DNA from: Methanosphaera sp. rholeuAM6
Lineage (GTDB): Archaea; Methanobacteriota; Methanobacteria; Methanobacteriales; Methanobacteriaceae
Direction of reading: 5' to 3'
DNA: 8,585 nt
Assembly: GCA_003266105.1 (NCBI GenBank)
Contig: MVAA01000077.1
Location: 7,914-16,498 of the forward strand
Part shown: positions 1 through 5,865 of the stretch, piece by piece
Layout of the letters: each line of letters opens with the position of its first letter
Numbering within the stretch: position 1 is the first letter of the stretch
Program-made: the position numbers and the translations under genes
The notes under the pieces: generated by a model
Databases searched by the model: none
Told to the model about the DNA's origin: nothing
Seen by the model: the letters and a program-made list of their open reading frames with translations, nothing else

Positions 1-118
1 TAGGACAAATGTGTTTTGCATGCATCTTGTCTTCTATATCTTTGACAGTTCTTTTAGCTTTTCTACCGTATCTTGCACCAAAACGTCCAGTAGATCCTAC
101 TTTACTTTTTCTTACCAT
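1..118 (-). CDS. rpl37A: Ribosomal protein eL43 (L37Ae), 5' part only
   Basis: Large-subunit ribosomal protein of the zinc-ribbon eL43/L37Ae family, found in archaea and eukaryotes. Only the first 39 residues are in the window. They contain the basic, glycine-rich N-terminus with GRFGARYGRK at residues 11-20, typical of this family, and end in HICP, where Cys38 should be the first cysteine of the C-P-x-C zinc ribbon; the remaining cysteines lie beyond base 1. The ATG at 118 is chosen because AGGTGA (123-128) sits four bases upstream. Another in-frame ATG lies five codons earlier (133), but using it would put the Shine-Dalgarno site inside the gene. It follows rrp42, as in the archaeal exosome superoperon, but a terminator-like hairpin and a 303-base gap suggest its own promoter. 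Confidence 0.93.
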   Translation of the reverse strand, partial: MVRKSKVGSTGRFGARYGRKAKRTVKDIEDKMHAKHICP

Positions 119-122
119 TTTT

Positions 123-128
123 TCACCT
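123..128 (-). promoter_or_regulatory. Ribosome binding site of eL43
   Basis: On the minus strand AGGTGA is complementary to the 16S rRNA 3' end and lies four bases before the ATG at 118. It decides the start, because the alternative in-frame ATG at 133 would place it within the coding region. Confidence 0.8.
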
Positions 129-214
129 TCCATTAAGTTAATATTTGAAATATTATTTCATCTTTTCTATATTCTCTGAAATATTTTGAAGATAATAAAC
201 AATATGGAGTGTTT

Positions 215-277
215 TATTCATTAACAAAAACCTATAAAAATGTTAAATGAATATTGCTCCCTTTTGTATTCATTAAC
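215..277. repeat. Three-copy TATTCATT(T)AAC motif, operator-like
   Basis: TATTCATTAAC occurs exactly at 215-225 and again at 267-277, both on the plus strand. GTTAAATGAATA at 242-253 is the same motif inverted with one extra T. The first and middle copies form an inverted repeat with a 16-base spacer (226-241) that contains the TATA-like CCTATAAAAA. Such framing is what one would expect of a repressor operator or of a structured leader. The base composition makes short A/T repeats easy to find by chance, but an 11-base exact repeat plus a 12-base near copy within 63 bases is more than background would readily give. Confidence 0.5.
231..240 (-). promoter_or_regulatory. Possible TATA element of eL43
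   Basis: On the minus strand this reads TTTTTATAGG, similar to an archaeal TATA box, about 113 bases before the eL43 start, implying a leader of roughly 85 bases. The match is imperfect and A/T-rich DNA gives many such sites. The support is mainly its position after the rrp42 terminator-like hairpin and between the two inverted motif copies. Confidence 0.3.
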
Positions 278-278
278 T

Positions 279-305
279 AAAAAAGTAACAACGTCCTTGT
301 TGTAC
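279..305 (-). terminator. Hairpin plus T6 tract ending the exosome operon
   Basis: Read on the minus strand, a seven-pair stem with one bulged base (arms 285-292 and 299-305, six-base loop 293-298) is followed at once by six T residues (279-284). This looks like an intrinsic-type terminator about 120 bases after the rrp42 stop. Archaeal termination depends mainly on the oligo-U run, so the hairpin may instead protect the transcript 3' end. A second T6 run (322-327) lies closer to rrp42. Confidence 0.5.
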
Positions 306-421
306 TTCAAATAATTAGCTTAAAAAATAATATTATTTCGGAATTAAAGCAATAGACACCTAAAATCTATTATCCTTATAATATAACTATATAATATCTT
401 TAATTTTTATCTAATATATAC

Positions 422-1225
422 TTATTGTTTTATGGTATCAAGGATAGAAAACAATTCTCTGCTAGTATTAAAAGCAAGATTCATGCACATCATAACTTCC
501 TGAACACTCATAAGCTCCAGACCACACTTTTGAATGGCACATAATGTTCCATCTTCCCTAAAACCAATGGATAAACTTGCATCCATCAATGTTTCTTCAA
601 CAAACAAGGGATCAACAAGCAGTTGGTCATCAATCTTAACGACAGTACATAAAACGCTTCTGTTTTTGATTGGCAGCCTTGATAGATGATCTTCATCAAC
701 AAACAGTTCGTCATTAACAATCTTCACGCTGGGAATCCTTGTGGTCATAAGGGCACTGACAGCGGCAAGACATGCGGCATCCATCAGATTGCCGTCAAAG
801 TCCAAGATATAGATATCAATATGCAGTTTCCAAACTTTACTTCCCTCAACAATACACAATTGTTCCAAATCAACAAGAGGAGCCTCACGAATAGTTCTAT
901 CAACAACTCTTGATATTTCAACGGCAAACTTGTTAGGAGGACCATACTCAAAATTACGGCTGGCAATGGCAAGTAACTCAGTGTTTGTAATGATAATTCC
1001 ATTATTTGGCGAATTGTTGAAAGGCGTGCCAATCTGTGCCTTCACACCGGCCAGGACAGTGGTTCCACCAAGAGAAACCATTGCAGAACCCTCAGCTTTG
1101 TTAATGTAATTTGTTCTTATACGAACATCCCTGTACTGATTAAAATCCCTCTCGTCAATACGTTTTTCATGATTCAGCAAATCAAAAATCTTTTCCTTGG
1201 ACACTTCAGAGATAATATTCACCAT
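422..1225 (-). CDS. rrp42: Exosome subunit Rrp42 (non-catalytic RNase PH-like)
   Basis: Subunit of the archaeal RNA exosome. Rrp42 and Rrp41 alternate in a hexameric RNase PH-like ring; Rrp42 does not carry the catalytic residues but helps bind RNA and build the active sites. The 267-residue length fits the family. Family features visible are RDFNQYRDV near residues 26-34, NKAEGSA at 42-48, IGTPF at 65-69, GVIITN-like GIIITNTELL at 76-85, GPPN at 95-98, RVVDR at 106-110, and FDGNLMDA at 143-150. Where Rrp41 has its phosphate-binding GGTR loop this protein has DGNLMD, as expected for the inactive partner. The ATG at 1225 is preceded by a strong GGAGGGG (1232-1238) six bases upstream, inside rrp41. 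The start overlaps the last 20 bases of rrp41, so the two are probably translationally coupled. The usual RIDGR near the N-terminus is RIDER here. Confidence 0.96.
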   Translation of the reverse strand: MVNIISEVSKEKIFDLLNHEKRIDERDFNQYRDVRIRTNYINKAEGSAMVSLGGTTVLAGVKAQIGTPFNNSPNNGIIITNTELLAIASRNFEYGPPNKFAVEISRVVDRTIREAPLVDLEQLCIVEGSKVWKLHIDIYILDFDGNLMDAACLAAVSALMTTRIPSVKIVNDELFVDEDHLSRLPIKNRSVLCTVVKIDDQLLVDPLFVEETLMDASLSIGFREDGTLCAIQKCGLELMSVQEVMMCMNLAFNTSRELFSILDTIKQ

Positions 1226-1922
1226 CTTCTTCCCCTCCGTATTTTTTAATTAAAGTTTCCTGCTGCATCTGATTGATAAAATAACAGCCGTCAAAAGCCA
1301 ACTGCAATGCCTCTTCAAACTCGGGAACAGACAGGTTACCATCCATCTGAAGGAATGTGATATCGCCGGTTCTCGGCATAATGGCAACAGGCATATCTGC
1401 CTGACCAGTCTGATCTTCCTCCTCAGATAAATCAATGACGATGTGATTATCAACTTTACCAACAGCACAGGCACTAATCAGGTCTCTCATAGGAATTTCA
1501 GCATCGGCCAATGCAAGACTGGCACCAACAATACCAAGACACCTTGTACCTCCCTCTGCTTCCAACACTTCTATGGAAATATCAATAGAACTTCTAGGAT
1601 ACTTTTCAAGGAATATGCTCGGTGTAATGGCCTCGGATATGAGTTTTGAAATCTCAGTTGACCTGCGGTCAGGTCCGGGTCTTTTGCGTTCATTGACAGA
1701 AAACGGAGCCATATTATACTTGCATCTTAGAACAGCACCATCCGGCTTTGAATGTTTCTTGGAATACAGTTCTCTTGGACCATAAACTCCTACAAGAATC
1801 TTATTGTTGCCGCACTCAATATATGCAGAACCATCAGCATTGTTCAGTACGCCAATTTCCATCTTTAAATTACGCAATGAATTAAATTGTCGTCCATCCT
1901 TTCTAATAAATTGTTCTTTCAT
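1206..1922 (-). CDS. rrp41: Exosome subunit Rrp41 (catalytic RNase PH-like)
   Basis: Phosphorolytic 3'-to-5' exoribonuclease subunit of the archaeal exosome; it degrades RNA using phosphate and can add A-rich tails in reverse. The 238-residue length is normal. Landmarks are RKDGR (7-11), the basic loop around RKRPGPDRRS (79-88), the phosphate-binding GGTR (124-127), ASLALADAEIPMRDL (134-148), and the acidic DLSEEEDQTGQADMP (164-178), in which Asp170 and Asp176 correspond by spacing to the metal/catalytic aspartates of characterised Rrp41 proteins. The loop before GGTR reads EAEGG instead of the more usual EADGG, a mild change. The start at 1922 has only a weak GGGG about eight bases upstream; a GAGG overlaps the rrp4 stop. 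The gene lies 19 bases after rrp4 and overlaps rrp42 by 20 bases, in one operon. Confidence 0.97.
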   Translation of the reverse strand: MKEQFIRKDGRQFNSLRNLKMEIGVLNNADGSAYIECGNNKILVGVYGPRELYSKKHSKPDGAVLRCKYNMAPFSVNERKRPGPDRRSTEISKLISEAITPSIFLEKYPRSSIDISIEVLEAEGGTRCLGIVGASLALADAEIPMRDLISACAVGKVDNHIVIDLSEEEDQTGQADMPVAIMPRTGDITFLQMDGNLSVPEFEEALQLAFDGCYFINQMQQETLIKKYGGEEDGEYYL

Positions 1923-1941
1923 ATTAATTGCCCCATAATCC

Positions 1942-2613
1942 TCATAAGTTAATAATTTTTGACTGAACGATTTTAATCAGGTTGTGTTTAAATGGCTGCT
2001 TCTCAATTTCATCAATAATTTTTAAAATCTTATCAACATTCTCTTTCAAACCATTTATCCAAATTAATCCATTCTGTGCAACTATCATATCAGTATATGT
2101 ATATTCCTGTATCATACTTGTAAGAAATGCATTTTCCTCACTTAAGAAATGTACTGTAGGCTGTTTAACCCTGACAATAACGCCCTGATTAAACTTTCCC
2201 AGTCCATGGGATCTGATAGTTAATTTTACCCTATTTATTTCATCAACCTGAGCAACCCTTAACAGTAAGATGTCCTTAACATTAATTATCTGGTTCATGT
2301 TCTGTTCATTCTTATCATATAACTCTGAAGTTGACAAGTATCCCTGATAAGTACTGTTAATGTTTATAGTCCATGATGAATATGATGAACTGACAACCCT
2401 GCCAATTATCAAGTCACCGTATCTTGGCTTGTAAGTATATTTGAAGGGTATGACACTAATCAGTTCACTTTCAATGTAAACGATTCCAGTCATATTGGAG
2501 TATATTTTCCCATCTTCCCTGAAAGTTCCTCTGCCCAGTTTAAGCTTGCTGTCTGATAATAAATGTCCCGGTAAAACAATCTGTTTGTTATCTACGAACA
2601 TCATTTTTACCAC
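1942..2613 (-). CDS. rrp4: Exosome RNA-binding cap subunit Rrp4
   Basis: Rrp4 forms the trimeric cap on the exosome ring and guides RNA into the central pore. The 223-residue protein shows the expected three parts: an N-terminal domain with VLPGHLL (13-19), an S1 domain at about 65-135 (GDLIIGRV at 66-73, then W81 TININS and YQGYL), and a KH-like C-terminal region with AQNGLIWI at 179-186, where family members usually carry G-x-N-G. The reading frame opens with GTG at 2613, 12 bases after the SBDS stop, but ATG codons follow at 2604 and 2601 and the true start may be one of these, with GTGGT acting as a poor ribosome binding site. No strong Shine-Dalgarno site is seen, so translation is probably coupled to SBDS. 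The C-terminal NLIKIVQSKIINL is short and basic. Confidence 0.95.
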   Translation of the reverse strand: MVKMMFVDNKQIVLPGHLLSDSKLKLGRGTFREDGKIYSNMTGIVYIESELISVIPFKYTYKPRYGDLIIGRVVSSSYSSWTININSTYQGYLSTSELYDKNEQNMNQIINVKDILLLRVAQVDEINRVKLTIRSHGLGKFNQGVIVRVKQPTVHFLSEENAFLTSMIQEYTYTDMIVAQNGLIWINGLKENVDKILKIIDEIEKQPFKHNLIKIVQSKIINL

Positions 2614-2614
2614 T

Positions 2615-2649
2615 GTAGAAAATCTCTATTTGAGAAGTTTTGTTTCTAC
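2615..2649 (-). other. Inverted repeat at the SBDS/rrp4 junction
   Basis: GTAGAAA (2615-2621) and TTTCTAC (2643-2649) are perfect complements, and inside them TCTC (2623-2626) pairs with GAGA (2632-2635). The hairpin would cover the SBDS stop codon and end two bases before the possible GTG start of rrp4. It could tune rrp4 translation or be an RNA-processing site; it may also be chance. No T tract follows, so it is not a terminator. Confidence 0.35.
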
Positions 2650-3321
2650 TTCACCATGCGTAAGACCGCTTAATTCGGTATAGAACTTGTCCTGTAATCC
2701 ACCAGGAATTTCCACAATACCAATCCAGCTACCGTCATTTTCCCATTCCTCTTTAAGTAACTTACCGAAATTCGTGATTACGGAATAGGATTTGCCGGCA
2801 TATGTTCCCGGAATTTTAACTGCCACCTGTACTTTCTCAATACGGATAGGTATCTTTGTAAGAATGGCTTTCACTGTTGGTTCAATCTGTTCTTCAACAG
2901 TTTTCATAGGATCAATATGAACCTTTGCCTCTTCCATTGCCTTTTCTATACGTTTTGGAGGGTGAGGAAGTTTTGTCTGTGGATTAATTGCTTCCTGAGA
3001 TATCTTTGCAATTACCTGTCTTGTCTTTTCTTCCTGCATTTTCCTTCTTTGGTTGGCAGTAATCTGTATAGTACCTTTTTTAATTATAATGTCGGCTACT
3101 TCCAAAGCATCAGTTGTTTCAAATGCTTTCTCCATATTTTCTTCAGATGCCTTGTCACCTTTATGAGCGTCCTTAAATACTTCTTCAACTGCTAGAACTT
3201 TTTCTATTTCTATGTCATTTCCTCTTTTATAATCTGCAGCTAATTCAGCATCTACCAATATTTCAAATCTTTCACCATAACTTTCTAATCTTGCTATAAC
3301 TGCATCATCAACATTTACCAT
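2626..3321 (-). CDS. sbds: Ribosome maturation factor SBDS (Sdo1 homologue)
   Basis: Archaeal homologue of the Shwachman-Bodian-Diamond protein, which with an EF-2-like GTPase helps release the anti-association factor IF6 from new large ribosomal subunits. The 231 residues match archaeal length and the three-domain plan: the N-terminal FYSH domain (about 1-87, with EVFKDAHKGDKAS at 47-59 and KKGTIQIT at 81-88), a helical middle domain (about 88-160, with PHPPKRIEKAMEEAKVHIDP at 119-138), and a ferredoxin-like C-terminal domain (about 161-231, GSWIGIVEIPGG at 197-208). The ATG at 3321 has AGGTGA (3328-3333) six bases upstream. It heads the SBDS-rrp4-rrp41-rrp42 unit; in many archaea it directly follows psmA, but here a reductase gene intervenes. 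Confidence 0.97.
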   Translation of the reverse strand: MVNVDDAVIARLESYGERFEILVDAELAADYKRGNDIEIEKVLAVEEVFKDAHKGDKASEENMEKAFETTDALEVADIIIKKGTIQITANQRRKMQEEKTRQVIAKISQEAINPQTKLPHPPKRIEKAMEEAKVHIDPMKTVEEQIEPTVKAILTKIPIRIEKVQVAVKIPGTYAGKSYSVITNFGKLLKEEWENDGSWIGIVEIPGGLQDKFYTELSGLTHGEVETKLLK

Positions 3322-3383
3322 TTTATTTCACCTAGTAATATGATTATTTATTTTGCTTTAATTTTTTTCTTATGTTCACTTAT

Positions 3384-3401
3384 AATTATATCAATTATAT
3401 C
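3384..3401 (-). promoter_or_regulatory. Tandem GATATAATT before SBDS, likely promoter
   Basis: On the minus strand GATATAATT occurs twice in direct succession, a perfect nine-base tandem repeat, 63-80 bases before the SBDS start and followed by TATAAG. Either unit could serve as the TATA box of the exosome operon, with a transcript start some 25 bases on and a leader of roughly 30-45 bases. The T7 tract just upstream (3433-3439) suggests the preceding transcript ends first. Confidence 0.45.
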
Positions 3402-3432
3402 AAATAATAATTATGATAATTTTTGCAACGCC

Positions 3433-3439
3433 AAAAAAA
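3433..3439 (-). terminator. T7 tract ending the reductase transcript
   Basis: Seven T residues on the minus strand about 35 bases after the reductase stop, preceded by a T5 run at 3459-3463. Archaeal RNA polymerase can terminate at such runs without a hairpin. No good stem was found, so the call rests on the T run and its position between two genes. Confidence 0.35.
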
Positions 3440-3473
3440 GTTAATAATGTTGGGGATTAAAAAGGAGTGTTGT

Positions 3474-4625
3474 CTATTCTCCAAAATGCTTTTCAACAAT
3501 ACTTAGCTGTTCGGGGATATTAATTGATTGAGGACATTTTAATACGCATTTACCACATCTGGTGCAATTATGTGCCTTTCTATCCTCATGCAAATGGAAC
3601 TTGTACTGGATGGATGCATTGCTGCTATATGACACTTTGTCCATATTGTATTCATAGAAGCATTTGGGAATATTCACTCCAAAGGGACAGGGCATGCAAT
3701 AGTTGCAGGAGGTACATGGGATATTGTTAAGCTTTCCATATTCCTCTTTGATTTCATCAAGTAATCTGTAGTCATCCTTACTTAACATGCCAGTTTTTGC
3801 ATTATCGGCCAGTTCAATATTATGTTTTACCTGTTCTGAATTACTCATACCGCTTAGCACACAGTTTACTTCACTTTTATCCCACAGGTAATAGAAAGCC
3901 CATTCTATCGGTGAATAGTCATGTTCTGATTTGTCAAATATTTCTTCTATACTGGGTGGCAGGTTTTGTGCCAGTTGTCCGCCACGCAATGGTTCCATAA
4001 TCATTGTTCCAATATTGAGCTTATTAAGTTTCTTCAATCCGGTTAATCCGGGGTTTTCTTCATTATCCAAATAATTCTGCTGTGTCAAAACAAACTCCCA
4101 GGAATCATAGTCGGACAATACCTGTTCAAGAAGATTATAAGAACCATGAGTTGAAAATCCGGCATGTTCTATTCTGCCATCATCAATGGCACGGTCGATA
4201 AAGGAGTACAATCCGTTTTCCTTAATGCTCTCATAATAGGAATCCTTAATGGAATGTATGAAGAAGAGTTCTATGGAATCCCTGCCCAAACGTTCCAGAT
4301 GACTGTTTAACGTATTGTCAAAATATTTCCATGAATCAATGTTCCATGAGGGCATTTTGGTGGATATGTGCACTTCATCACCATACTCTTTCAGTGTCTG
4401 TCCCAGGATTGTTTCACTCACTCCTGGTTTTGACCTGTCATTCGTATGATACAGCAATGCTGTGTCAAACATATTAATTCCATGTTCAACGGCATAATCA
4501 ACCATTTTGACAGTTTCTCGTGTATTTACATCTTCAGGATTTTCAGAATTAAGGGGCAATCTCATAGCTCCAAATCCCAAAACTGATGATTTAATTCCTG
4601 TCTTTCCCAACGTCCTGTATTTCAT
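3474..4625 (-). CDS. Aldo/keto reductase with C-terminal 4Fe-4S domain
   Basis: NAD(P)H-type oxidoreductase of the aldo/keto reductase superfamily, in the subgroup of predicted oxidoreductases with a ferredoxin-like tail. The N-terminal MKYRTLGKTGIKSSVLGFG opening is typical. The catalytic tetrad is visible as Asp54 and Tyr59 (FDTALLYH), Lys90 (STKMP) and His124 (FFIHS). The C-terminus has two cysteine groups, CTSCNYCMPCP (304-314) and CTRCGKCVLKCP (354-365), which should hold two iron-sulfur clusters. Its 383 residues are the usual length for this subgroup. The substrate cannot be told from sequence; the ferredoxin domain implies electron exchange with an iron-sulfur partner, which suits a strict anaerobe. 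The ATG at 4625 has no Shine-Dalgarno sequence nearby. It lies between psmA and SBDS, with which it has no obvious functional tie, and it has its own terminator and promoter-like signals, so it is probably a later insertion. Confidence 0.94.
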   Translation of the reverse strand: MKYRTLGKTGIKSSVLGFGAMRLPLNSENPEDVNTRETVKMVDYAVEHGINMFDTALLYHTNDRSKPGVSETILGQTLKEYGDEVHISTKMPSWNIDSWKYFDNTLNSHLERLGRDSIELFFIHSIKDSYYESIKENGLYSFIDRAIDDGRIEHAGFSTHGSYNLLEQVLSDYDSWEFVLTQQNYLDNEENPGLTGLKKLNKLNIGTMIMEPLRGGQLAQNLPPSIEEIFDKSEHDYSPIEWAFYYLWDKSEVNCVLSGMSNSEQVKHNIELADNAKTGMLSKDDYRLLDEIKEEYGKLNNIPCTSCNYCMPCPFGVNIPKCFYEYNMDKVSYSSNASIQYKFHLHEDRKAHNCTRCGKCVLKCPQSINIPEQLSIVEKHFGE

Positions 4626-4694
4626 GATATGATGTTTGTTAAAAATGTTAGAAGTAGTTTTTCAATTGATTGATCTATAACATGTTGGGAATGT

Positions 4695-4703
4695 GATATA
4701 ATT
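4695..4703 (-). promoter_or_regulatory. Possible TATA element of the reductase
   Basis: AATTATATC on the minus strand about 70 bases before the reductase start and shortly after the psmA T7 terminator tract. It would give a leader of about 45 bases that lacks a recognisable ribosome binding site. A second candidate, TTATAGATC, lies closer to the gene. Weak evidence in such A/T-rich DNA. Confidence 0.3.
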
Positions 4704-4726
4704 AATTCTTAAAAATAGTGGTGGTT

Positions 4727-4763
4727 AAAAAAAGGTTTTGAAAATGAAGAGTTTATTCTTCAT
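4727..4763 (-). terminator. psmA terminator overlapping the stop codon
   Basis: On the minus strand ATGAAGA (4757-4763) pairs perfectly with TCTTCAT (4744-4750) around a six-base loop that includes the psmA stop codon at 4753-4755. Eleven bases further on come seven T residues (4727-4733). The hairpin lies partly in the psmA 3' end, whose GATGAAGAA codons encode the final acidic residues. The T7 tract is the stronger evidence for termination before the reductase. Confidence 0.5.
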
Positions 4764-5649
4764 CTTTAGGAGCTTCAACATCTTCCTCTTCTTCAGATGC
4801 TTCGGCTTCTTCCTCTTGAGCTAACTTTTCTGCTTCTTTTTGAGCTTTAATTTCTGCTTTACGTGCTTCTTTTTCTTCAGCTTCTTTTTTAGCTCTTTCT
4901 TCGGCTTCTTTCTTTTCCTGTTCTTTGCGTTCAAGAACTTTGTTTAAGTAGACGTCTATTTCATCGGATTCCAGTTTTTGGTATTGTGCTGTTTCTTTGT
5001 CAATTACTGATATTTCCACACTGTCATCTGCAACTTTACCGTCTGTTGCCTTGTAAATTCCTTCTATTGCCAAGTCTATTGCTTCGTCAATGGTCAGTTC
5101 ATCAGTGTATTTTTCTTCAAATAATTCCAATGCTTTGTCGCGTCCGAATCCTATAGCTGTTGCCTTGTATTCTACGAGTGCTCCACTTGGGTCTGTTTCG
5201 TAGATTCTGCATTCGTCATCGGATACTCCTCCGATAATCAGGGATATACCGAACGGTCTTATTCCACCGCTTTGGGTGTACATCTGTTCTAGGTCTCCAA
5301 TGTATTTTGCAAGACCGGTTACTGATATTGGTTCATGATATTGTAGCTTGTTTACCTGTGCCTGTCTTCTTGCAATGTCAACAAGTCTTCTTGCATCTGC
5401 TACAAGACCACTGCTTGCTGTTCCGATGTGATCATCTATTTTGAATATTTTTTCGATGGATGTTGGCACTACGAGTTTGCTTTTAACCTTTTTGTCTACT
5501 GCAAAGATTACTCCTTCTTTTGAAACAATTCCTACTGATGTTGTTCCTCTTTTTACTGCCTCTCTTGCATATTCTATCTGGAATAAACGTCCGTCTGGGC
5601 TGAACACGGTTAATGCTCTGTCATATCCTGCACTTGAAAATTGTTGCAT
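4753..5649 (-). CDS. psmA: 20S proteasome alpha subunit with long charged tail
   Basis: Seven copies form each outer ring of the archaeal 20S proteasome, gating substrate entry and docking the PAN or other AAA unfoldase. The N-terminal gate and alpha signature are clear: YDRALTVFSPDGRLFQIEYA (9-28) then REAVKRGTTSVGI. Lys67 in SIEKIFKIDDHIG fits the lysine of the pocket that receives unfoldase C-termini, followed by ASSGLVADARRLVDIAR (78-94) and RPFGISLIIGG (131-141). The core ends near residue 238, about where archaeal alpha subunits normally stop (roughly 240-260). Residues 239-298 add a nearly continuous run of Lys, Glu, Ala and Arg with repeated KEAEE-like units, ending in a very acidic stretch; this should form a long charged helix or disordered tail of the KEKE kind. 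The ATG at 5649 has GGAG (5662-5665) 12 bases upstream. The gene has its own promoter- and terminator-like signals. Confidence 0.97.
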   Translation of the reverse strand: MQQFSSAGYDRALTVFSPDGRLFQIEYAREAVKRGTTSVGIVSKEGVIFAVDKKVKSKLVVPTSIEKIFKIDDHIGTASSGLVADARRLVDIARRQAQVNKLQYHEPISVTGLAKYIGDLEQMYTQSGGIRPFGISLIIGGVSDDECRIYETDPSGALVEYKATAIGFGRDKALELFEEKYTDELTIDEAIDLAIEGIYKATDGKVADDSVEISVIDKETAQYQKLESDEIDVYLNKVLERKEQEKKEAEERAKKEAEEKEARKAEIKAQKEAEKLAQEEEAEASEEEEDVEAPKDEE

Positions 5650-5750
5650 TTTATCTTACTTCTCCTTTAGTTTTCTTTTAAAAAATTATTGTAATCATAT
5701 TGTTTTTTTATTTATTTTTTCATTACATTAATTATTATTACCTTATGTTA

Positions 5751-5767
5751 TTAATATATTTTTTTCT
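5751..5767 (-). promoter_or_regulatory. BRE/TATA promoter of psmA
   Basis: On the minus strand a run of seven A residues (5759-5765) preceded by AG leads directly into TATATTAA (5751-5758), a good archaeal BRE plus TATA arrangement. It lies about 100 bases before the psmA start, giving a leader of about 75-80 bases. It is the best such match in the 216-base gap between purB and psmA. Confidence 0.5.
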
Positions 5768-5865
5768 TTAATAATAAGTTTTTCTAATTAATCCACCATT
5801 AACAGAATAATAATGGAAAGGATTTCATCAAATCAAACTTAACGGTAATGTGAATTGAAGAAATT

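Larger units (their letters stand above)
119..421. other. Intergenic regulatory region between rrp42 and eL43
   Basis: A 303-base gap with no credible gene, unusually long for two genes that are often tightly linked in archaeal genomes. It is very A/T-rich. Going in the minus direction from rrp42 it holds a 14-base perfect palindrome AAATAATATTATTT (325-338) next to a T6 tract (322-327), a stronger hairpin with T6 (279-305), three TATTCATT(T)AAC motifs (267-277, 242-253 inverted, 215-225), a TATA-like element between the last two, and finally the eL43 ribosome binding site. The order, termination then promoter then gene, supports independent transcription of eL43. Confidence 0.7.

Noticed and set aside
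119..421. tRNA, riboswitch or CRISPR in the large gap before eL43
   Set aside because: No cloverleaf arms with a T-loop GTTCGA-type motif, no repeated spacers and no known riboswitch core could be found by eye; the sequence is too A/T-rich for a typical structured RNA apart from the short hairpins listed.
3524..3730. Cysteine-rich plus-strand frame opposite the reductase
   Set aside because: Its cysteines arise from the complement of the iron-sulfur domain codons; the minus-strand reductase with its catalytic tetrad and cysteine motifs explains the DNA.
4741..4935. Simple-sequence CTTCTTT-like DNA repeat
   Set aside because: The repetition is due to the Lys/Glu/Ala codons of the PsmA tail; it is not a CRISPR array or a separate repeat element, as units are short and in coding frame.
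5701..5722. T-rich run as a terminator of purB
   Set aside because: The T residues are on the plus strand, so on the purB transcript they are A residues. It is more likely part of the psmA leader.
5796..5816. CCATTA/TAATGG inverted repeat as a purB terminator
   Set aside because: Only six pairs with a nine-base loop and no following T tract in the minus direction; compatible with chance in A/T-rich DNA.
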